Shown piece by piece: positions 47,851 through 57,281 of a DNA stretch of 64,000 bases. How positions within the stretch are numbered: position 1 is the stretch's first letter; each line of letters begins with the position of its first letter. The notes beneath the pieces are model-generated. The model worked only from the letters and a program-made list of their open reading frames with translations, was not told the DNA's origin and did no database searches. Made by a program: the position numbers and the translations under genes. The stretch is from Ulvibacterium marinum (lineage in GTDB: Bacteria; Bacteroidota; Bacteroidia; Flavobacteriales; Flavobacteriaceae): contig NZ_RBCJ01000003.1 in the NCBI RefSeq assembly GCF_003626755.1, positions 501,859 through 565,858 on the forward strand, given 5' to 3'.

Positions 47851-50538
47851 TCATTCAATTCTTAAACTTTCCACGGTATTGCTTCTTGCAGCTTTTAAAA
47901 TATGGTAACTCATGGTAATGCTGGCGATTATAAGAGTTAAGATTACAGGAGTGAACAATAGCCAAAAAGAAATGTCAATTCGGAACGCATAATTGGACAG
48001 CCATTCCCGAAGAATAATCCAAATAATGGGAATCCCTATGAAAGAACCTAGCGCTATCGGCTTAATAAAATCTTTTGAAAACAGCATTACAATAGACGGG
48101 GTAGAAGCTCCGAGCACCTTTCTTACTGCAATTTCCCCAATGCGATTCAGCGTAGTTATAAAAGATAGATTAAATAGTCCCAAGCAGGTAATAAATAGGG
48201 CCAGGACGCTAAAAAGCAAGAAAACTGTTCCGAAGGATCTGTCCGCTCTATATTGTTGGTCGAAATAATCATCAAGAAAGAAAAATTCAAACGGATTTCC
48301 AGGAAACATGGCCTCGTACTCCTTTTGAAGTGTATCGATAGTACCCGACAGATTCTTTGAACTTATTCTAAAGGAAATATACTTCCTGTTTCTCTCGGAA
48401 TTTAAGAAGAAGGCAGCTGGCTCAACAGCATTTTTAAGGGAAACCTGATGATAATTGTTTACAACGCCGATTATTTTAGCCGTACCCCTATTTGAAGAAA
48501 TCAATTGGCCGATCGCATCTTTCGGCTTCACAAAACCAAGGGATTTTACAAATTCCTCGTTTACAATAATGGCGCTTTCATCCGTTTGAAAATCTTTCGA
48601 GAAATTTCTCCCACTAATCAGATCCAGGCCAAATATCGGTAAGAAGTCATAATCTACCCAAGCACTAGCATATTTTTTGTGCTGTTCCCTGCTGGCGCCA
48701 GATGGGGCCATCATGGAGGTGGCATTGAACGGTCTACCAGGAATCTCGGAGGAGGCGGTCATTTCAATATAATCGGGATGTTTGAGAGTCTCTTCCCTAA
48801 AGGATTCCAGAACGGAAGCATAGTTGTCCTTTGTTATTTTAGGTGCGTTTATAACTATGGTCTGATCTATTTCTATTCCCAGATCCTGATTCTGCATGAA
48901 ATCGACCTGTTTGAAAACGGTAAATGTGCCTGCCAATAAAACAATCGAAATTGCATATTGAAATACCGTCATTCCCTTTACCAAAGAAATACCCTTAAAT
49001 TTTTGCCCCACTTTCCCTTTTAAGGCAACCAATGGTTCAAAGGAAGACATAACAAAAGCAGGATAAAGACCGGACAGAATAGCACCGAATACGATAAACA
49101 GAACCAATGGAAGCAGGAACATATGATTGCTAAAAAAAACAGGTTCCATGGCCAACCCTGTCAATTCCTTGAACTTTGGAAATAGGATAAGGATTAAAAC
49201 GACCGAAAGCAAGGAGGCCATAAAATTGAGTACCAATGCTTCCGTGATAAATTGCTTGGCGAGCTGTCCCTTGGTAGCCCCGATTACCTTTCTTACACCC
49301 ACCTCCTTTGCTCTCTTGGTAGCCCTTACAGCAGAGAGATTTATGTAATTTATCCATGCGATAGACAATACAAGAAACCCTATAATCATTAGAAAGGTGA
49401 CCATTTTTGAATTGCCGTTGGCCTTGATTTCAAACTCCAAATTGGAATGTAAATGAATTCTCTTCAATGGTTGTAGGACGAACTGATCGGTAATTTCGGT
49501 TCCGGTTATATGCGGAACCTGATGTTTACCCAGAAAATCGTGAAACTTTCTTTCCAGCGAAGCTGGATTTACGCCATTTGCCAGTAGTACGTAGGTATAC
49601 GCCACGTCTCCGCCACCACCCGACCACATTTTGTTGTTTCTATTTTGGTATTCGGATAAACTTTTTATGGGGAAGAGAATATCAAACTTCATATGGGAAT
49701 TTGATGGGATATTCTTAAGAAGCCCCGTTACTGTAAAGGACTCATTGCCATCCACGGTGATTATCTTGCCTATGGGATTTTCCGTTCCAAAGTATTTGAT
49801 GGCAATACTTTCCGTAAGAACTACCGAACTCATATCTCTTAGAGCTTGCGCAGGATCTCCTTTAATCAAGGGGAATGTGAACATGGAGAGAAAGTTATCA
49901 TCTACATAATAAACATTCTCTTCTTTAAAGGTATTGGCTATTCCGTTATCATTGGCATAGGTCACTACAAGGTTTCGTCCAAACAATCCGTTCATTCTGG
50001 TGAAATCCAAAACTTCGGGAAATTCCTCTTTAAGACTAGGGCCTGCATCACGATACGTGATAGCCCTGTTATATGTGGAAATTCCATTGGAGAAATGATC
50101 GTTCCTGATTCTATAAATTTGACTCCCTTTTTCGTGGAATTCATCATAGCTAAGTTCAAACCACGCATAGTTGAGGATTAAAAGAAAAGCGGTCATGCCA
50201 AGGACCAATCCAAAAATATTGATGCTGGCAAACGCCTTATTTTTTACCAAATTCCGAAAGGTGGTCTTGAGATAATATCTAAAAAAACTTAGCATAATGG
50301 GAAGGTTTGGGATGTTACTTGATTTTTTAAGAGATGATGGTTTGCAAAATAGGAGCACTTCTTTAATAAACATAAGCCGAGCCTTTCGATGACCATATTT
50401 TTTGACCCTTATTGAGAATGCCTCATAAAGGTCTCCCTGGATTTCGTTCAAGAGATTTGGTGAGCAATACCATTCGAGGAACCTATCGGCCCATTTAGGA
50501 GGATCCAAATTCTGTTTGTTCGGCTTTTTATTATCCAT
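47851..50538 (-). CDS. FtsX/MacB-like ABC-transporter permease with N-terminal prefix domain
   Basis: 895 residues. A soluble prefix of about 80 residues (FLEWYCSPNLLNEIQGDLYEAF) is followed by TM1 near 105, a periplasmic MacB_PCD domain, three TM helices at about 380-500, a second periplasmic domain, and three final helices with the FtsX motif IAVRKVLGAS and the closing ESLRIE. The first FtsX repeat has AKEVGVRKVIGATKGQLAKQF. No ATPase subunit gene is adjacent. It overlaps the PadR gene by eight bases, so the two are coupled, and this pairing is common in Bacteroidota. The right end of the IS lies 70 bp past its stop. Confidence 0.92.
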   Translation of the reverse strand: MDNKKPNKQNLDPPKWADRFLEWYCSPNLLNEIQGDLYEAFSIRVKKYGHRKARLMFIKEVLLFCKPSSLKKSSNIPNLPIMLSFFRYYLKTTFRNLVKNKAFASINIFGLVLGMTAFLLILNYAWFELSYDEFHEKGSQIYRIRNDHFSNGISTYNRAITYRDAGPSLKEEFPEVLDFTRMNGLFGRNLVVTYANDNGIANTFKEENVYYVDDNFLSMFTFPLIKGDPAQALRDMSSVVLTESIAIKYFGTENPIGKIITVDGNESFTVTGLLKNIPSNSHMKFDILFPIKSLSEYQNRNNKMWSGGGGDVAYTYVLLANGVNPASLERKFHDFLGKHQVPHITGTEITDQFVLQPLKRIHLHSNLEFEIKANGNSKMVTFLMIIGFLVLSIAWINYINLSAVRATKRAKEVGVRKVIGATKGQLAKQFITEALVLNFMASLLSVVLILILFPKFKELTGLAMEPVFFSNHMFLLPLVLFIVFGAILSGLYPAFVMSSFEPLVALKGKVGQKFKGISLVKGMTVFQYAISIVLLAGTFTVFKQVDFMQNQDLGIEIDQTIVINAPKITKDNYASVLESFREETLKHPDYIEMTASSEIPGRPFNATSMMAPSGASREQHKKYASAWVDYDFLPIFGLDLISGRNFSKDFQTDESAIIVNEEFVKSLGFVKPKDAIGQLISSNRGTAKIIGVVNNYHQVSLKNAVEPAAFFLNSERNRKYISFRISSKNLSGTIDTLQKEYEAMFPGNPFEFFFLDDYFDQQYRADRSFGTVFLLFSVLALFITCLGLFNLSFITTLNRIGEIAVRKVLGASTPSIVMLFSKDFIKPIALGSFIGIPIIWIILREWLSNYAFRIDISFWLLFTPVILTLIIASITMSYHILKAARSNTVESLRIE

Positions 50539-50857
50539 TTTGAACGTTCAGTTTTGGAATCAACGACCAAAAATATATTCGGTTTTTCCGAATTTCGGCA
50601 ATTACATTATAACCGCGTGAGGTAGCTTCAAATATTCTTTTACGCCGCCCTCCTCGCTCGGGAGTAGCTCCTCCCATTTGGGATCTGACCAGACCTTTTT
50701 GTTGCAACCTTTTTAAAACAGTGTGGACGGCGGGTATAGAAATAGTCTTACCTATATGTCTTTCATAAGCTTCGGCTATGGATACCCCGTAGGTCTCCTT
50801 TTCGATCATTACGATTAATAGAATATTTTCTTCCAAATGGCCTAAACTCTGTATCAT
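50531..50857 (-). CDS. PadR-family transcriptional regulator
   Basis: 108 residues from the ATG at 50857; the ATG at 50869 is an alternative and the frame opens at 50962, but the family begins near MIQSLGHLEENILLIVMIEKETYG. The winged helix spans YGVSIAEAYERHIGKTISIPAVHTVLKRLQQKGLV, with the wing GGRRKRIFEATSRGYNVI. It controls the overlapping permease gene, by analogy with other PadR-permease pairs. Two nearly identical 21-bp repeats lie over its start and upstream. Confidence 0.88.
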   Translation of the reverse strand: MIQSLGHLEENILLIVMIEKETYGVSIAEAYERHIGKTISIPAVHTVLKRLQQKGLVRSQMGGATPERGGRRKRIFEATSRGYNVIAEIRKNRIYFWSLIPKLNVQNG

Positions 50858-50862
50858 TTCAT

Positions 50863-50927
50863 ATATCATTAATTTTTGTATAACAAATATATAGGTTTTT
50901 CGATAAATATCATTAATATTTGTATAA
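50863..50927. promoter_or_regulatory. PadR promoter with two tandem 21-bp repeats (probable operators)
   Basis: The stretches 50863-50883 and 50907-50927 are direct repeats of 21 bp with one mismatch (both begin ATATCATTAAT and end TTTGTATAA), 44 bp apart. Between them, on the minus strand, TATATTTG (50891-50884) fits the -7 box. The first repeat covers the possible start codon at 50869. This suggests autorepression. Confidence 0.6.
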
Positions 50928-51143
50928 AATGATTTGACAGCTTTTTGTATGTAGCTAACCAAGACGTATTGCCATACAATCTTTATTCGGTTCTTTTAAT
51001 CTGCCGATTAAAAGTTCGGGGCGAAAAAAGGAGCAAAGGCTCCTATTAAATGTTGATTTTTAAATCTCTTGAAATACTATGAACGCAATGATTTCATATT
51101 CTGTCATTACTGGTCGAAGAAAAAAGCAATTATGAAGATAAAA

Positions 51144-51491
51144 CTAATCTTCAATAGGTATTGTATTGCTGACCTTATAAAATTGGTTCGGGAAGAAATT
51201 CGCGGTACACAATGTTATTCCTTCCATGGATAGTTCCATGTCAAAAATAATTCTAAGCCCTTCTTGTTTAAGACTATCCGGTAGGGTAGCGGTTATAATG
51301 AAATTCGGAGATTCTAAATTATCAACATCAATCCGAACAGCAAGACCATTGTTTTCCGTATTGCATGACGCCCCACCCAAAACAGTTCCTTCTTGATTTT
51401 CAATGATATTGTTTTCATCATCATCAGAGCAATTTGCCAAAAAAGGACAAATAAGAAGAAAAGCCAGTTTTAATATTAGTCCGTTTTTCAT
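51144..51491 (-). CDS. Small predicted lipoprotein, function unknown
   Basis: 115 residues. MKNGLILKLAFLLICPFLANC is a lipoprotein signal with Cys21 in LANC as the likely modified residue, followed by an Asp-rich tether (SDDDEN). The mature part has alternating strands and no recognised motif. It stands alone; the flanking gaps of 286 and 294 bp show no clear gene. Confidence 0.65.
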   Translation of the reverse strand: MKNGLILKLAFLLICPFLANCSDDDENNIIENQEGTVLGGASCNTENNGLAVRIDVDNLESPNFIITATLPDSLKQEGLRIIFDMELSMEGITLCTANFFPNQFYKVSNTIPIED

Positions 51492-51785
51492 TGAAAAAAG
51501 TTAATCCCTAAAAAAGGGAATAGTTTTAATAATAAGATTGCGATTTCTTAAAATAGTTGCGTCATGGGAATTAGTAAAAAAAGTCCAGCTTCATTTGCCT
51601 ACATGGTAATTATATAGCCTTTTCAAAGAACGGTTTAATGGAACAAGGTGAACAACAGACCGCAGATCCTCCAATATGTTTGTTTTTGGATATATGAGGG
51701 CAATTCAGCAGTTAACGGTTCGTGTAAACGAGGTAGATGTATTTAACGACTAAGACTATTTTGGCATCGTTAGCACATATTTTTA

Positions 51786-52940
51786 TTATTTTAACCACCT
51801 ATTAACTAAGGATGATATTGAATCAATATTTTCGAGTGGCCGCACATTTTTTCTGCCGTACTCTTCATAGATGGTATCATCTTCCAAAGAGGTATTCCGT
51901 CCCCTGACCTGGTCCCAGAGTTTGACTCTATTCTTATAAATTTGGATAAAGGATGAATCTATCAGGCCATCCACTCCCGTAATCAGTTCAAAGTCTTCGG
52001 GGCTTTTGTAATAAGCAAATCCTGTAAAAATATCTTGATACTTATCATCATGTTCCGTGAACGTCCACATGTCGAAATGGTCTTCTCCAAAAGGTGAGTT
52101 TTCAAAGTCAAACCCTGAATCTTCAATGTTTACCACTTTAAATGCCGCGTCCCACTTACCATCTTGCATAATCACTGAATTTATAAGGACGTTCGCAGTT
52201 GTATTTGGATACTTTTCAAATAGAAATGCCCCAACATTATAAATCATTTCTCCATTTGGCTCCTGAAAATTCTTGTTGTAAGCATGGCGATAATTCATTA
52301 TGACAAGCCCTTTTTTTCTTTTCTCATCGGAGTTTTTGATCTGTTCAAACGTATCGATGATGTACTCGGCCATCAATTTGTCCCTATGATCAATATCACC
52401 GTTCCAGAAATCTTCTAATTGGCTTACATTTATGGAATCCTGTTGTATGGCAACATCTGTTGCATAAATATTTATTTTTTCGTCCTCTGATAAAGACTGA
52501 TTTATAGTGTAGATTTGTTTGTTCTGATAATAGAAATTGTAATAATCCCAAAGGGGAAAATAATCGGATTTTCTTTGAAGTGCTATTAATTTTTCTTCTA
52601 CCTTATTTTCAGGCAAGTTTTCTGAATGAACAAAATCGTTAAGTTCAGGATTAAGAGTTCTCATGCCCGTTTCAAAGAAAATATTTCCAACATCCTTGAT
52701 AAATCTAGCGTCCGAGATTACATCTGTTATAAGTTCGTACTGTGTGTTTTCCTGGTGATATCTTTCGCAGAGAATCACCAAGTCATTTTTTTTAAATAAA
52801 TCCAGAATATAGTCCTTTGCCGGCCTATCTTTATTTTTTAAAAAATCAACATATTTGTTGATTTCTATATCATGCTTCGGTGCTTGATTACAACTTGTAA
52901 CTGTGATAACGCCTAATATTAACAAGTAAACTTTTTTCAT
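51786..52940 (-). CDS. Predicted lipoprotein with a possible EreA/ChaN-like fold
   Basis: 384 residues. MKKVYLLILGVITVTSC is a lipoprotein signal, Cys17 in VTSC. LVILCERYHQENTQYELITDVI near residues 54-75 resembles the Glu/His strand-helix segment of the erythromycin-esterase and ChaN/Tiki-type superfamily. IFFETGMRTLNPELNDFV and VIMNYRHAYNKNFQ may supply further acidic and His residues. This link is weak and the function is unknown. It is a lone gene with its own promoter-like region. Confidence 0.6.
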   Translation of the reverse strand: MKKVYLLILGVITVTSCNQAPKHDIEINKYVDFLKNKDRPAKDYILDLFKKNDLVILCERYHQENTQYELITDVISDARFIKDVGNIFFETGMRTLNPELNDFVHSENLPENKVEEKLIALQRKSDYFPLWDYYNFYYQNKQIYTINQSLSEDEKINIYATDVAIQQDSINVSQLEDFWNGDIDHRDKLMAEYIIDTFEQIKNSDEKRKKGLVIMNYRHAYNKNFQEPNGEMIYNVGAFLFEKYPNTTANVLINSVIMQDGKWDAAFKVVNIEDSGFDFENSPFGEDHFDMWTFTEHDDKYQDIFTGFAYYKSPEDFELITGVDGLIDSSFIQIYKNRVKLWDQVRGRNTSLEDDTIYEEYGRKNVRPLENIDSISSLVNRWLK

Positions 52941-53355
52941 GGTTTTTACTTTTTTGGAGATACTATTACAATGAGTGCTAACATAAAGATGTGATTCTAT
53001 ACTTATTGTGACAACAATTCCGATTAAGCATGTTTTGCTTAATTCAAATCACATGGGTATAAAAGGTATATTTACTTTATCCGCAATGTAGCAATGGCGA
53101 TAAAATTTATTTATGATAATGATCAGCCCTTTAAAAATGATCCGTTAAAAGGAAGAATCGGAGAAGAAAGCCAATGTCCCTTAAGATGTTCGTTTTATGG
53201 ACTAGGACCGGGTCGGCATTTTTTATGGGAGCCATTGTTCTGTAACGTTTTAATTCTTGGCTTTCCTTCAGATCATTTCCTGATAGTATCAAAATTTAAA
53301 TTGGATTACTGATATCTAAAACTGAATAACAAAATAACCTTAATCTGAAAAAACT
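52941..53355. promoter_or_regulatory. Divergent intergenic region with a promoter and a perfect hairpin
   Basis: 415 bp between divergent genes. On the minus strand TTG (53014-53012), a 20-bp spacer and CATCTTTA (52991-52984) form a promoter for the lipoprotein gene. The sequence ATTAAGCA-TGTTT-TGCTTAAT at 53023-53043 is a perfect 8-bp stem with a 5-base loop, just upstream of that promoter. Outer repeats ATGTGATT (52989) and AATCACAT (53047) are also present. A 72-codon plus-strand frame at 53094-53312 is considered non-coding. Confidence 0.5.
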
Positions 53356-54159
53356 ATGAAGCAAATGAAATTACAAATGTCAATCGTTTTAGTATGTATT
53401 CTCGCTTATGTGCCTGTGCATGCTCAAACCAAAGTTGAGAACAAAAAAATTGTAAAAGTACTTTCGTTCAATATCCTTGGAGGAAGAACCACAAAGGGTG
53501 ATTTTAATTTAGATGTATTGGCAAAACTTATAAACGATGCGGATCCAGATTTTGTGGCCATGCAAGAAGTAGACTATAAAGTAAACAGATCCAAGAAATA
53601 CGATCTGGCCACTGAATTGGGCTGGAGGACCAAGATGGCTCCCTTATTCGCAAGGGCAATGTATTATGATGGCGGGGAGTATGGTGAAGGGATATTGTCC
53701 AAACTTTCATTTCTGAGCACCAGAAATGTGGCCCTACCATACATTTCGGGGCAGGAACCAAGGGCTGCCATTGAAATAGTGGCCGAATTACCTTCAAAAG
53801 ATACTATTGCCTTTGTGGGTACCCATTTTGCCCATGAAGGTAATGCCGGAAGGGAATTGCAGGCCAAAAAGATAAACGAGGTATTTTCCAAGAATAAGTA
53901 CCCTACCATTTTGGCGGGAGACCTCAATGCGACCCCTGGCAGTGGGCCCATTTCCATCCTTGAGGAAGTTTGGGAAGCTACCTATGATAAGGAAAACCCA
54001 GAACCTACCCATCCTTCGGATGGCCCAAGAGTAAAAATCGACTACATAATGTTTTATCCAAAGGACCGCTGGAAGATAATAAAGCGTGAGGTCATTAAAG
54101 ATACTATCGCCTCGGACCATTGTGCTTATCTGGTCACTCTTGAATTATTGAGTGAATGA
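53356..54159 (+). CDS. Secreted endonuclease/exonuclease/phosphatase-family hydrolase
   Basis: 267 residues. MKQMKLQMSIVLVCILAYVPVHAQ is a signal peptide. Metal-dependent phosphoesterase motifs of the EEP fold are in order: LSFNILGG (Asn39), FVAMQEVD (Glu71), GTHFAHEG, AGDLNATPGSGP, KIDYIMF and ASDHCAYLV. The substrate (nucleic acid, inositol phosphate or phospholipid head group) is unknown. It faces the next gene's 3' end. Confidence 0.88.
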   Translation: MKQMKLQMSIVLVCILAYVPVHAQTKVENKKIVKVLSFNILGGRTTKGDFNLDVLAKLINDADPDFVAMQEVDYKVNRSKKYDLATELGWRTKMAPLFARAMYYDGGEYGEGILSKLSFLSTRNVALPYISGQEPRAAIEIVAELPSKDTIAFVGTHFAHEGNAGRELQAKKINEVFSKNKYPTILAGDLNATPGSGPISILEEVWEATYDKENPEPTHPSDGPRVKIDYIMFYPKDRWKIIKREVIKDTIASDHCAYLVTLELLSE

Positions 54160-54292
54160 CTAATGGACAAAGGATACAATAAGAACTGTAGATTTAGTTC
54201 CATCAGCCATATATTCAACTAGAATCGAGCTTTTCGATTTAAGGAAAAACGATGCTTTTATGAAAACTTCGTTCAAATGGATTTCGGGTGAT

Positions 54293-54320
54293 GTCCCATA
54301 AAATGTTCTTTTTACGGGAC
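54293..54320. terminator. Hairpin between convergent genes
   Basis: GTCCCATAAAA pairs with TTTTACGGGAC with one mismatch around a short loop. It sits in the gap between the convergent EEP hydrolase and esterase genes. It has no strong T run, so it is a moderate call. Confidence 0.4.
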
Positions 54321-54350
54321 TTTAACTATAAGTCAGGGAATCCGGAATTG

Positions 54351-56096
54351 TTAAGGTCGGTTCCTTTTTTGTATGAAGCCGTGTGAGACCAAAAACTTTT
54401 CACTCATTGTATCTATGATCTCTGCCGATTCCGAATCCAAAAAATGCCCTACACCCTCAAAAGAACGATATTCAAATTCATTGTCCAGTTCCTTCATTTT
54501 CCCGACGAACGCCTCGAATCGTTCATGTGGAACGACCCAGTCATTCGTCCCATGGAACAATAGCGATGGAACCATCGGACTTTTTAGATTATGAAAAGGT
54601 GAGAAATCCTTGGGATCGTCCTCTGGTGAATTGGGAAATCCGGAACCGGTGGGCATATAGCTGGCGGAGGTCAATATCAGAGCATTGGGCCTAGAGCTTA
54701 TTGAACCAAAGTTTTCGTCCCCATTGCCGATGTCCTTCAAAATTGCGGTACAGGCCGCTAAGTGCCCCCCAGCGGAATAGCCCGCGGCAACGATCTTTAA
54801 AGGGTCTATCCCCAATTCGGATGCGTTGGCCCTTGCCCAGCGGACAGCCGCTTGGGCATCCCTTACCCCATCGGAAATATATGCATTGCTTACGTAGTTC
54901 AAACTGTACTCGAAAGAAATGGCCACCATACCCTTTTTTGCATATTTCTTGGAGTCCCCATGTGCCCATTCTGGCTTGCCGAACCGCCATCCGCCACCGT
55001 GAAAAAAAAGGTATGCGGAACGCTTGTCATCTTTTTTAAAACCGTCCGGGTAGAATATATGGGCCTCAAGGTCCCTGCCCTGGACCGTTCTATAGACCTG
55101 TATATCGTCGGGCCTTTCCCTTTCCTTGATACTTGCCTCATAAAGCTGGAGTATTTCCTCCTTGAAAAGATCATTGGTACAATCGTTCCCGAACCGTCCT
55201 ACCATCTTTTCTACGTGCTTACTGCTCAAGGTATTTATAGAGGTCCTAAGATGCTCGGCAAGAAAGTGGTCCTTTATACCCCGATGCGCATCCAGTTCGG
55301 AAATGGCGCTGTAACGCGGGTCTCCCATAATATTGATGTGTAGGCCCCAGAAATCCTCATATCTGTAATTTCCGGATGCCATAATATTGAGGTATTCACT
55401 GGAAAAATCCAAAAAGGTGTCCAATGATAGCAATCTTGGCTCCCCGAAAGTATTGTCAACGATCCTTTGGTAGTAATCCGCAGGGACCTCTGCTTTTTCA
55501 CCGGTAAATCTGTGATAGAGCAACGGATAGGTAAGCTCCTTCCTTTTAAAAAAGAACTCGATATCGGCCCTTACTTTTTGTAGGAACCATTCGTTCAGGT
55601 CGTGTTCTTTTTTTGAGAGGGAATTCAGGTCTTCCATATGTACCTGCTTCAAGGAATCCAATATTTGTCGAAAAAGGGGAAGTTTTCTTGAATAGATACC
55701 CTCCTCGTTCTTGTCCAGGTATTCCTCCGTTTCAAGCCTAAGTTCTGATTGACTTCTTAAAAACGTGTTCAAGGCCGCACTGCCTCCCGAGAAGTTTATT
55801 TCTTGATCTGAATCTGCGATACCGATTTCAATATGTAGGCTGTCCGAAGGGCTTATAAAAAGATCCATTTCATCATCCCCATACGAAAGGCCATAAAACT
55901 TGGGCGAGGTCGTTTCAAGTGCGAACCGGAATGCACCATCAGGACCTATTGGGACCGATGTATCATCCAGATGGATTTCGTCCGACAGGATGGGATCTAC
56001 CTTTCCGGTTACCGTTGTTTGCTTTGATATGGTTTGCCCGATACTACCAAGGGGCACCAAGGCGAAAAACAGGAATTGTATTGCCTTGATCTTCAT
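54351..56096 (-). CDS. Secreted alpha/beta-hydrolase (esterase) fused to an N-terminal DUF4369-like domain
   Basis: 581 residues from the ATG at 56096 (MKIKAIQFLFFALVPLGSIG, signal peptide). The frame opens 12 codons earlier. About residues 25-280 resemble the N-terminal domain found in front of thioredoxin-like proteins of Bacteroidota (VTGKVDPILSDEIHLDD, SPSDSLHIEI). The C-terminal part is an alpha/beta-hydrolase with the oxyanion motif FHGGGWRFG, nucleophile GYSAGGH, the Asp in LFHGTNDWVVP and the His in GVGHFLD. The order is unusual, as that domain normally precedes a thioredoxin fold. It shares a promoter element with the following serine hydrolase. Confidence 0.82.
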   Translation of the reverse strand: MKIKAIQFLFFALVPLGSIGQTISKQTTVTGKVDPILSDEIHLDDTSVPIGPDGAFRFALETTSPKFYGLSYGDDEMDLFISPSDSLHIEIGIADSDQEINFSGGSAALNTFLRSQSELRLETEEYLDKNEEGIYSRKLPLFRQILDSLKQVHMEDLNSLSKKEHDLNEWFLQKVRADIEFFFKRKELTYPLLYHRFTGEKAEVPADYYQRIVDNTFGEPRLLSLDTFLDFSSEYLNIMASGNYRYEDFWGLHINIMGDPRYSAISELDAHRGIKDHFLAEHLRTSINTLSSKHVEKMVGRFGNDCTNDLFKEEILQLYEASIKERERPDDIQVYRTVQGRDLEAHIFYPDGFKKDDKRSAYLFFHGGGWRFGKPEWAHGDSKKYAKKGMVAISFEYSLNYVSNAYISDGVRDAQAAVRWARANASELGIDPLKIVAAGYSAGGHLAACTAILKDIGNGDENFGSISSRPNALILTSASYMPTGSGFPNSPEDDPKDFSPFHNLKSPMVPSLLFHGTNDWVVPHERFEAFVGKMKELDNEFEYRSFEGVGHFLDSESAEIIDTMSEKFLVSHGFIQKRNRP

Positions 56097-56139
56097 TGAA
56101 ACTGTTTTAGAGGTTCGGACAAGTCCTTCCATTATAGTA

Positions 56140-56172
56140 TAAAGATGTAGCGATTCGTAAACTGTTACAGTT
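56140..56172 (-). promoter_or_regulatory. Promoter element of the esterase gene (shared with neighbour)
   Basis: On the minus strand AACTGTAACAGTTTA runs into an N10 stretch and CATCTTTA (56147-56140). The -7 box is CATCTTTA, with CTG 20 bp upstream. The same arrangement occurs before the serine hydrolase at 57282-57314. Confidence 0.5.
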
Positions 56173-56203
56173 CAAGGATTGTAAATGGAAGTCCACTAGG
56201 CCT

Positions 56204-57265
56204 CTATTCCATGATCATTGACCGGATTTTGCGGAAAAGCTCCCAGAGTTCGGTGGTTCCCATAGCGTTGGAGAGAATAATGATCGATATCTCCTCTGCG
56301 GGAAATCTAAAAAGCAGGGTCTCCGTTCCCCATATGTTCCCGGGCCTGGATACCCCCTTGCGTTTTGATATCCTTGGGGCATCATCCGAAAAGGACCATA
56401 CCCCGCTGGCATAGTGTTCAAAATCCGTCGTTTCCTTATCCGTTTTTAAAAGTGTATCCAGCGTTTTCTTATAGATTATCTCATATCCAAAAAGTGCATC
56501 CGAGAATTTCAACAGATCTAGCGCATTGGAGTACATGCCGCCGGATGCATGATAGTTCTCGACGAAATAAGGGATATCCCTTTCCAGTACCCCGGTCTGT
56601 TCGTTCCGCCAGTAACATTGTGCAAGACCTTCCACTATACCATAATCGAACAGTCCTGTACCTTCCATATGCAAGGGAATTAACAATTCCGTTTCCAATA
56701 TCTTTTTGAACGTTTGTCCGTGTACCCTTTCCAAGATCTTTCCGAGAATTACATAATCTGCATTGTTATAGGTGAATTTTTTCCCCGGCTCCGATACCAA
56801 GGGGCCGGAGCAATATTGCGCCAGTATTTCATCGCTGGACAACCTCTTTTCGTAGACCGTGTCGCCGTTGCTTTCTATATTCCGTATCCCGGAAGTGGAA
56901 GTCAGTAAATGGTGGATTGTCACAACATTACGACCTTCCCCGGTATATTCCGGCAGATATGTGCCGATCGTTTTGTCCAGCCTCATTTTCCCGTCCTCTA
57001 TGGATTTATAGACCAACACAGAGGTGAACAGTTTCGTGATCGAAGCGATGCGATATTTGGTTTCCGGACGGTTGGGAACATTGAATTCCATATTGGCATG
57101 GCCATAACCCTTGAAATGAAGTATACTGTCCTTCCTTTGCACCAGTATTGTCCCATTGAAACCGTATTCATCGGTGTAGCCTGTCAAAACATTGTCGAGA
57201 CCCGGCTCCTGGGCAAAGGTAAATGTGGGGCACAGTATTCCTAGGGTAAGCAATAACAGTTTCAT
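56204..57265 (-). CDS. Secreted serine hydrolase, class C beta-lactamase family
   Basis: 353 residues with the signal peptide MKLLLLTLGILCPTFTFAQ. The SxxK motif is SITK at residues 75-78, and the YxN motif is YNN at 166-168. The third motif is replaced by a GVSRPGNIWG region, so it may be diverged in activity. The protein resembles secreted serine peptidases of the PF00144 group. It lies before the esterase gene on the same strand and has its own promoter element. Confidence 0.87.
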   Translation of the reverse strand: MKLLLLTLGILCPTFTFAQEPGLDNVLTGYTDEYGFNGTILVQRKDSILHFKGYGHANMEFNVPNRPETKYRIASITKLFTSVLVYKSIEDGKMRLDKTIGTYLPEYTGEGRNVVTIHHLLTSTSGIRNIESNGDTVYEKRLSSDEILAQYCSGPLVSEPGKKFTYNNADYVILGKILERVHGQTFKKILETELLIPLHMEGTGLFDYGIVEGLAQCYWRNEQTGVLERDIPYFVENYHASGGMYSNALDLLKFSDALFGYEIIYKKTLDTLLKTDKETTDFEHYASGVWSFSDDAPRISKRKGVSRPGNIWGTETLLFRFPAEEISIIILSNAMGTTELWELFRKIRSMIME

Positions 57266-57281
57266 CCTTCCAGCTTTGACT

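Noticed and set aside
53094-53312. 72-codon plus-strand frame with a CPLRC stretch
   Set aside because: No recognised family, no start signal, composition like the surrounding intergenic DNA, and no context with the neighbouring genes. Treated as non-coding.
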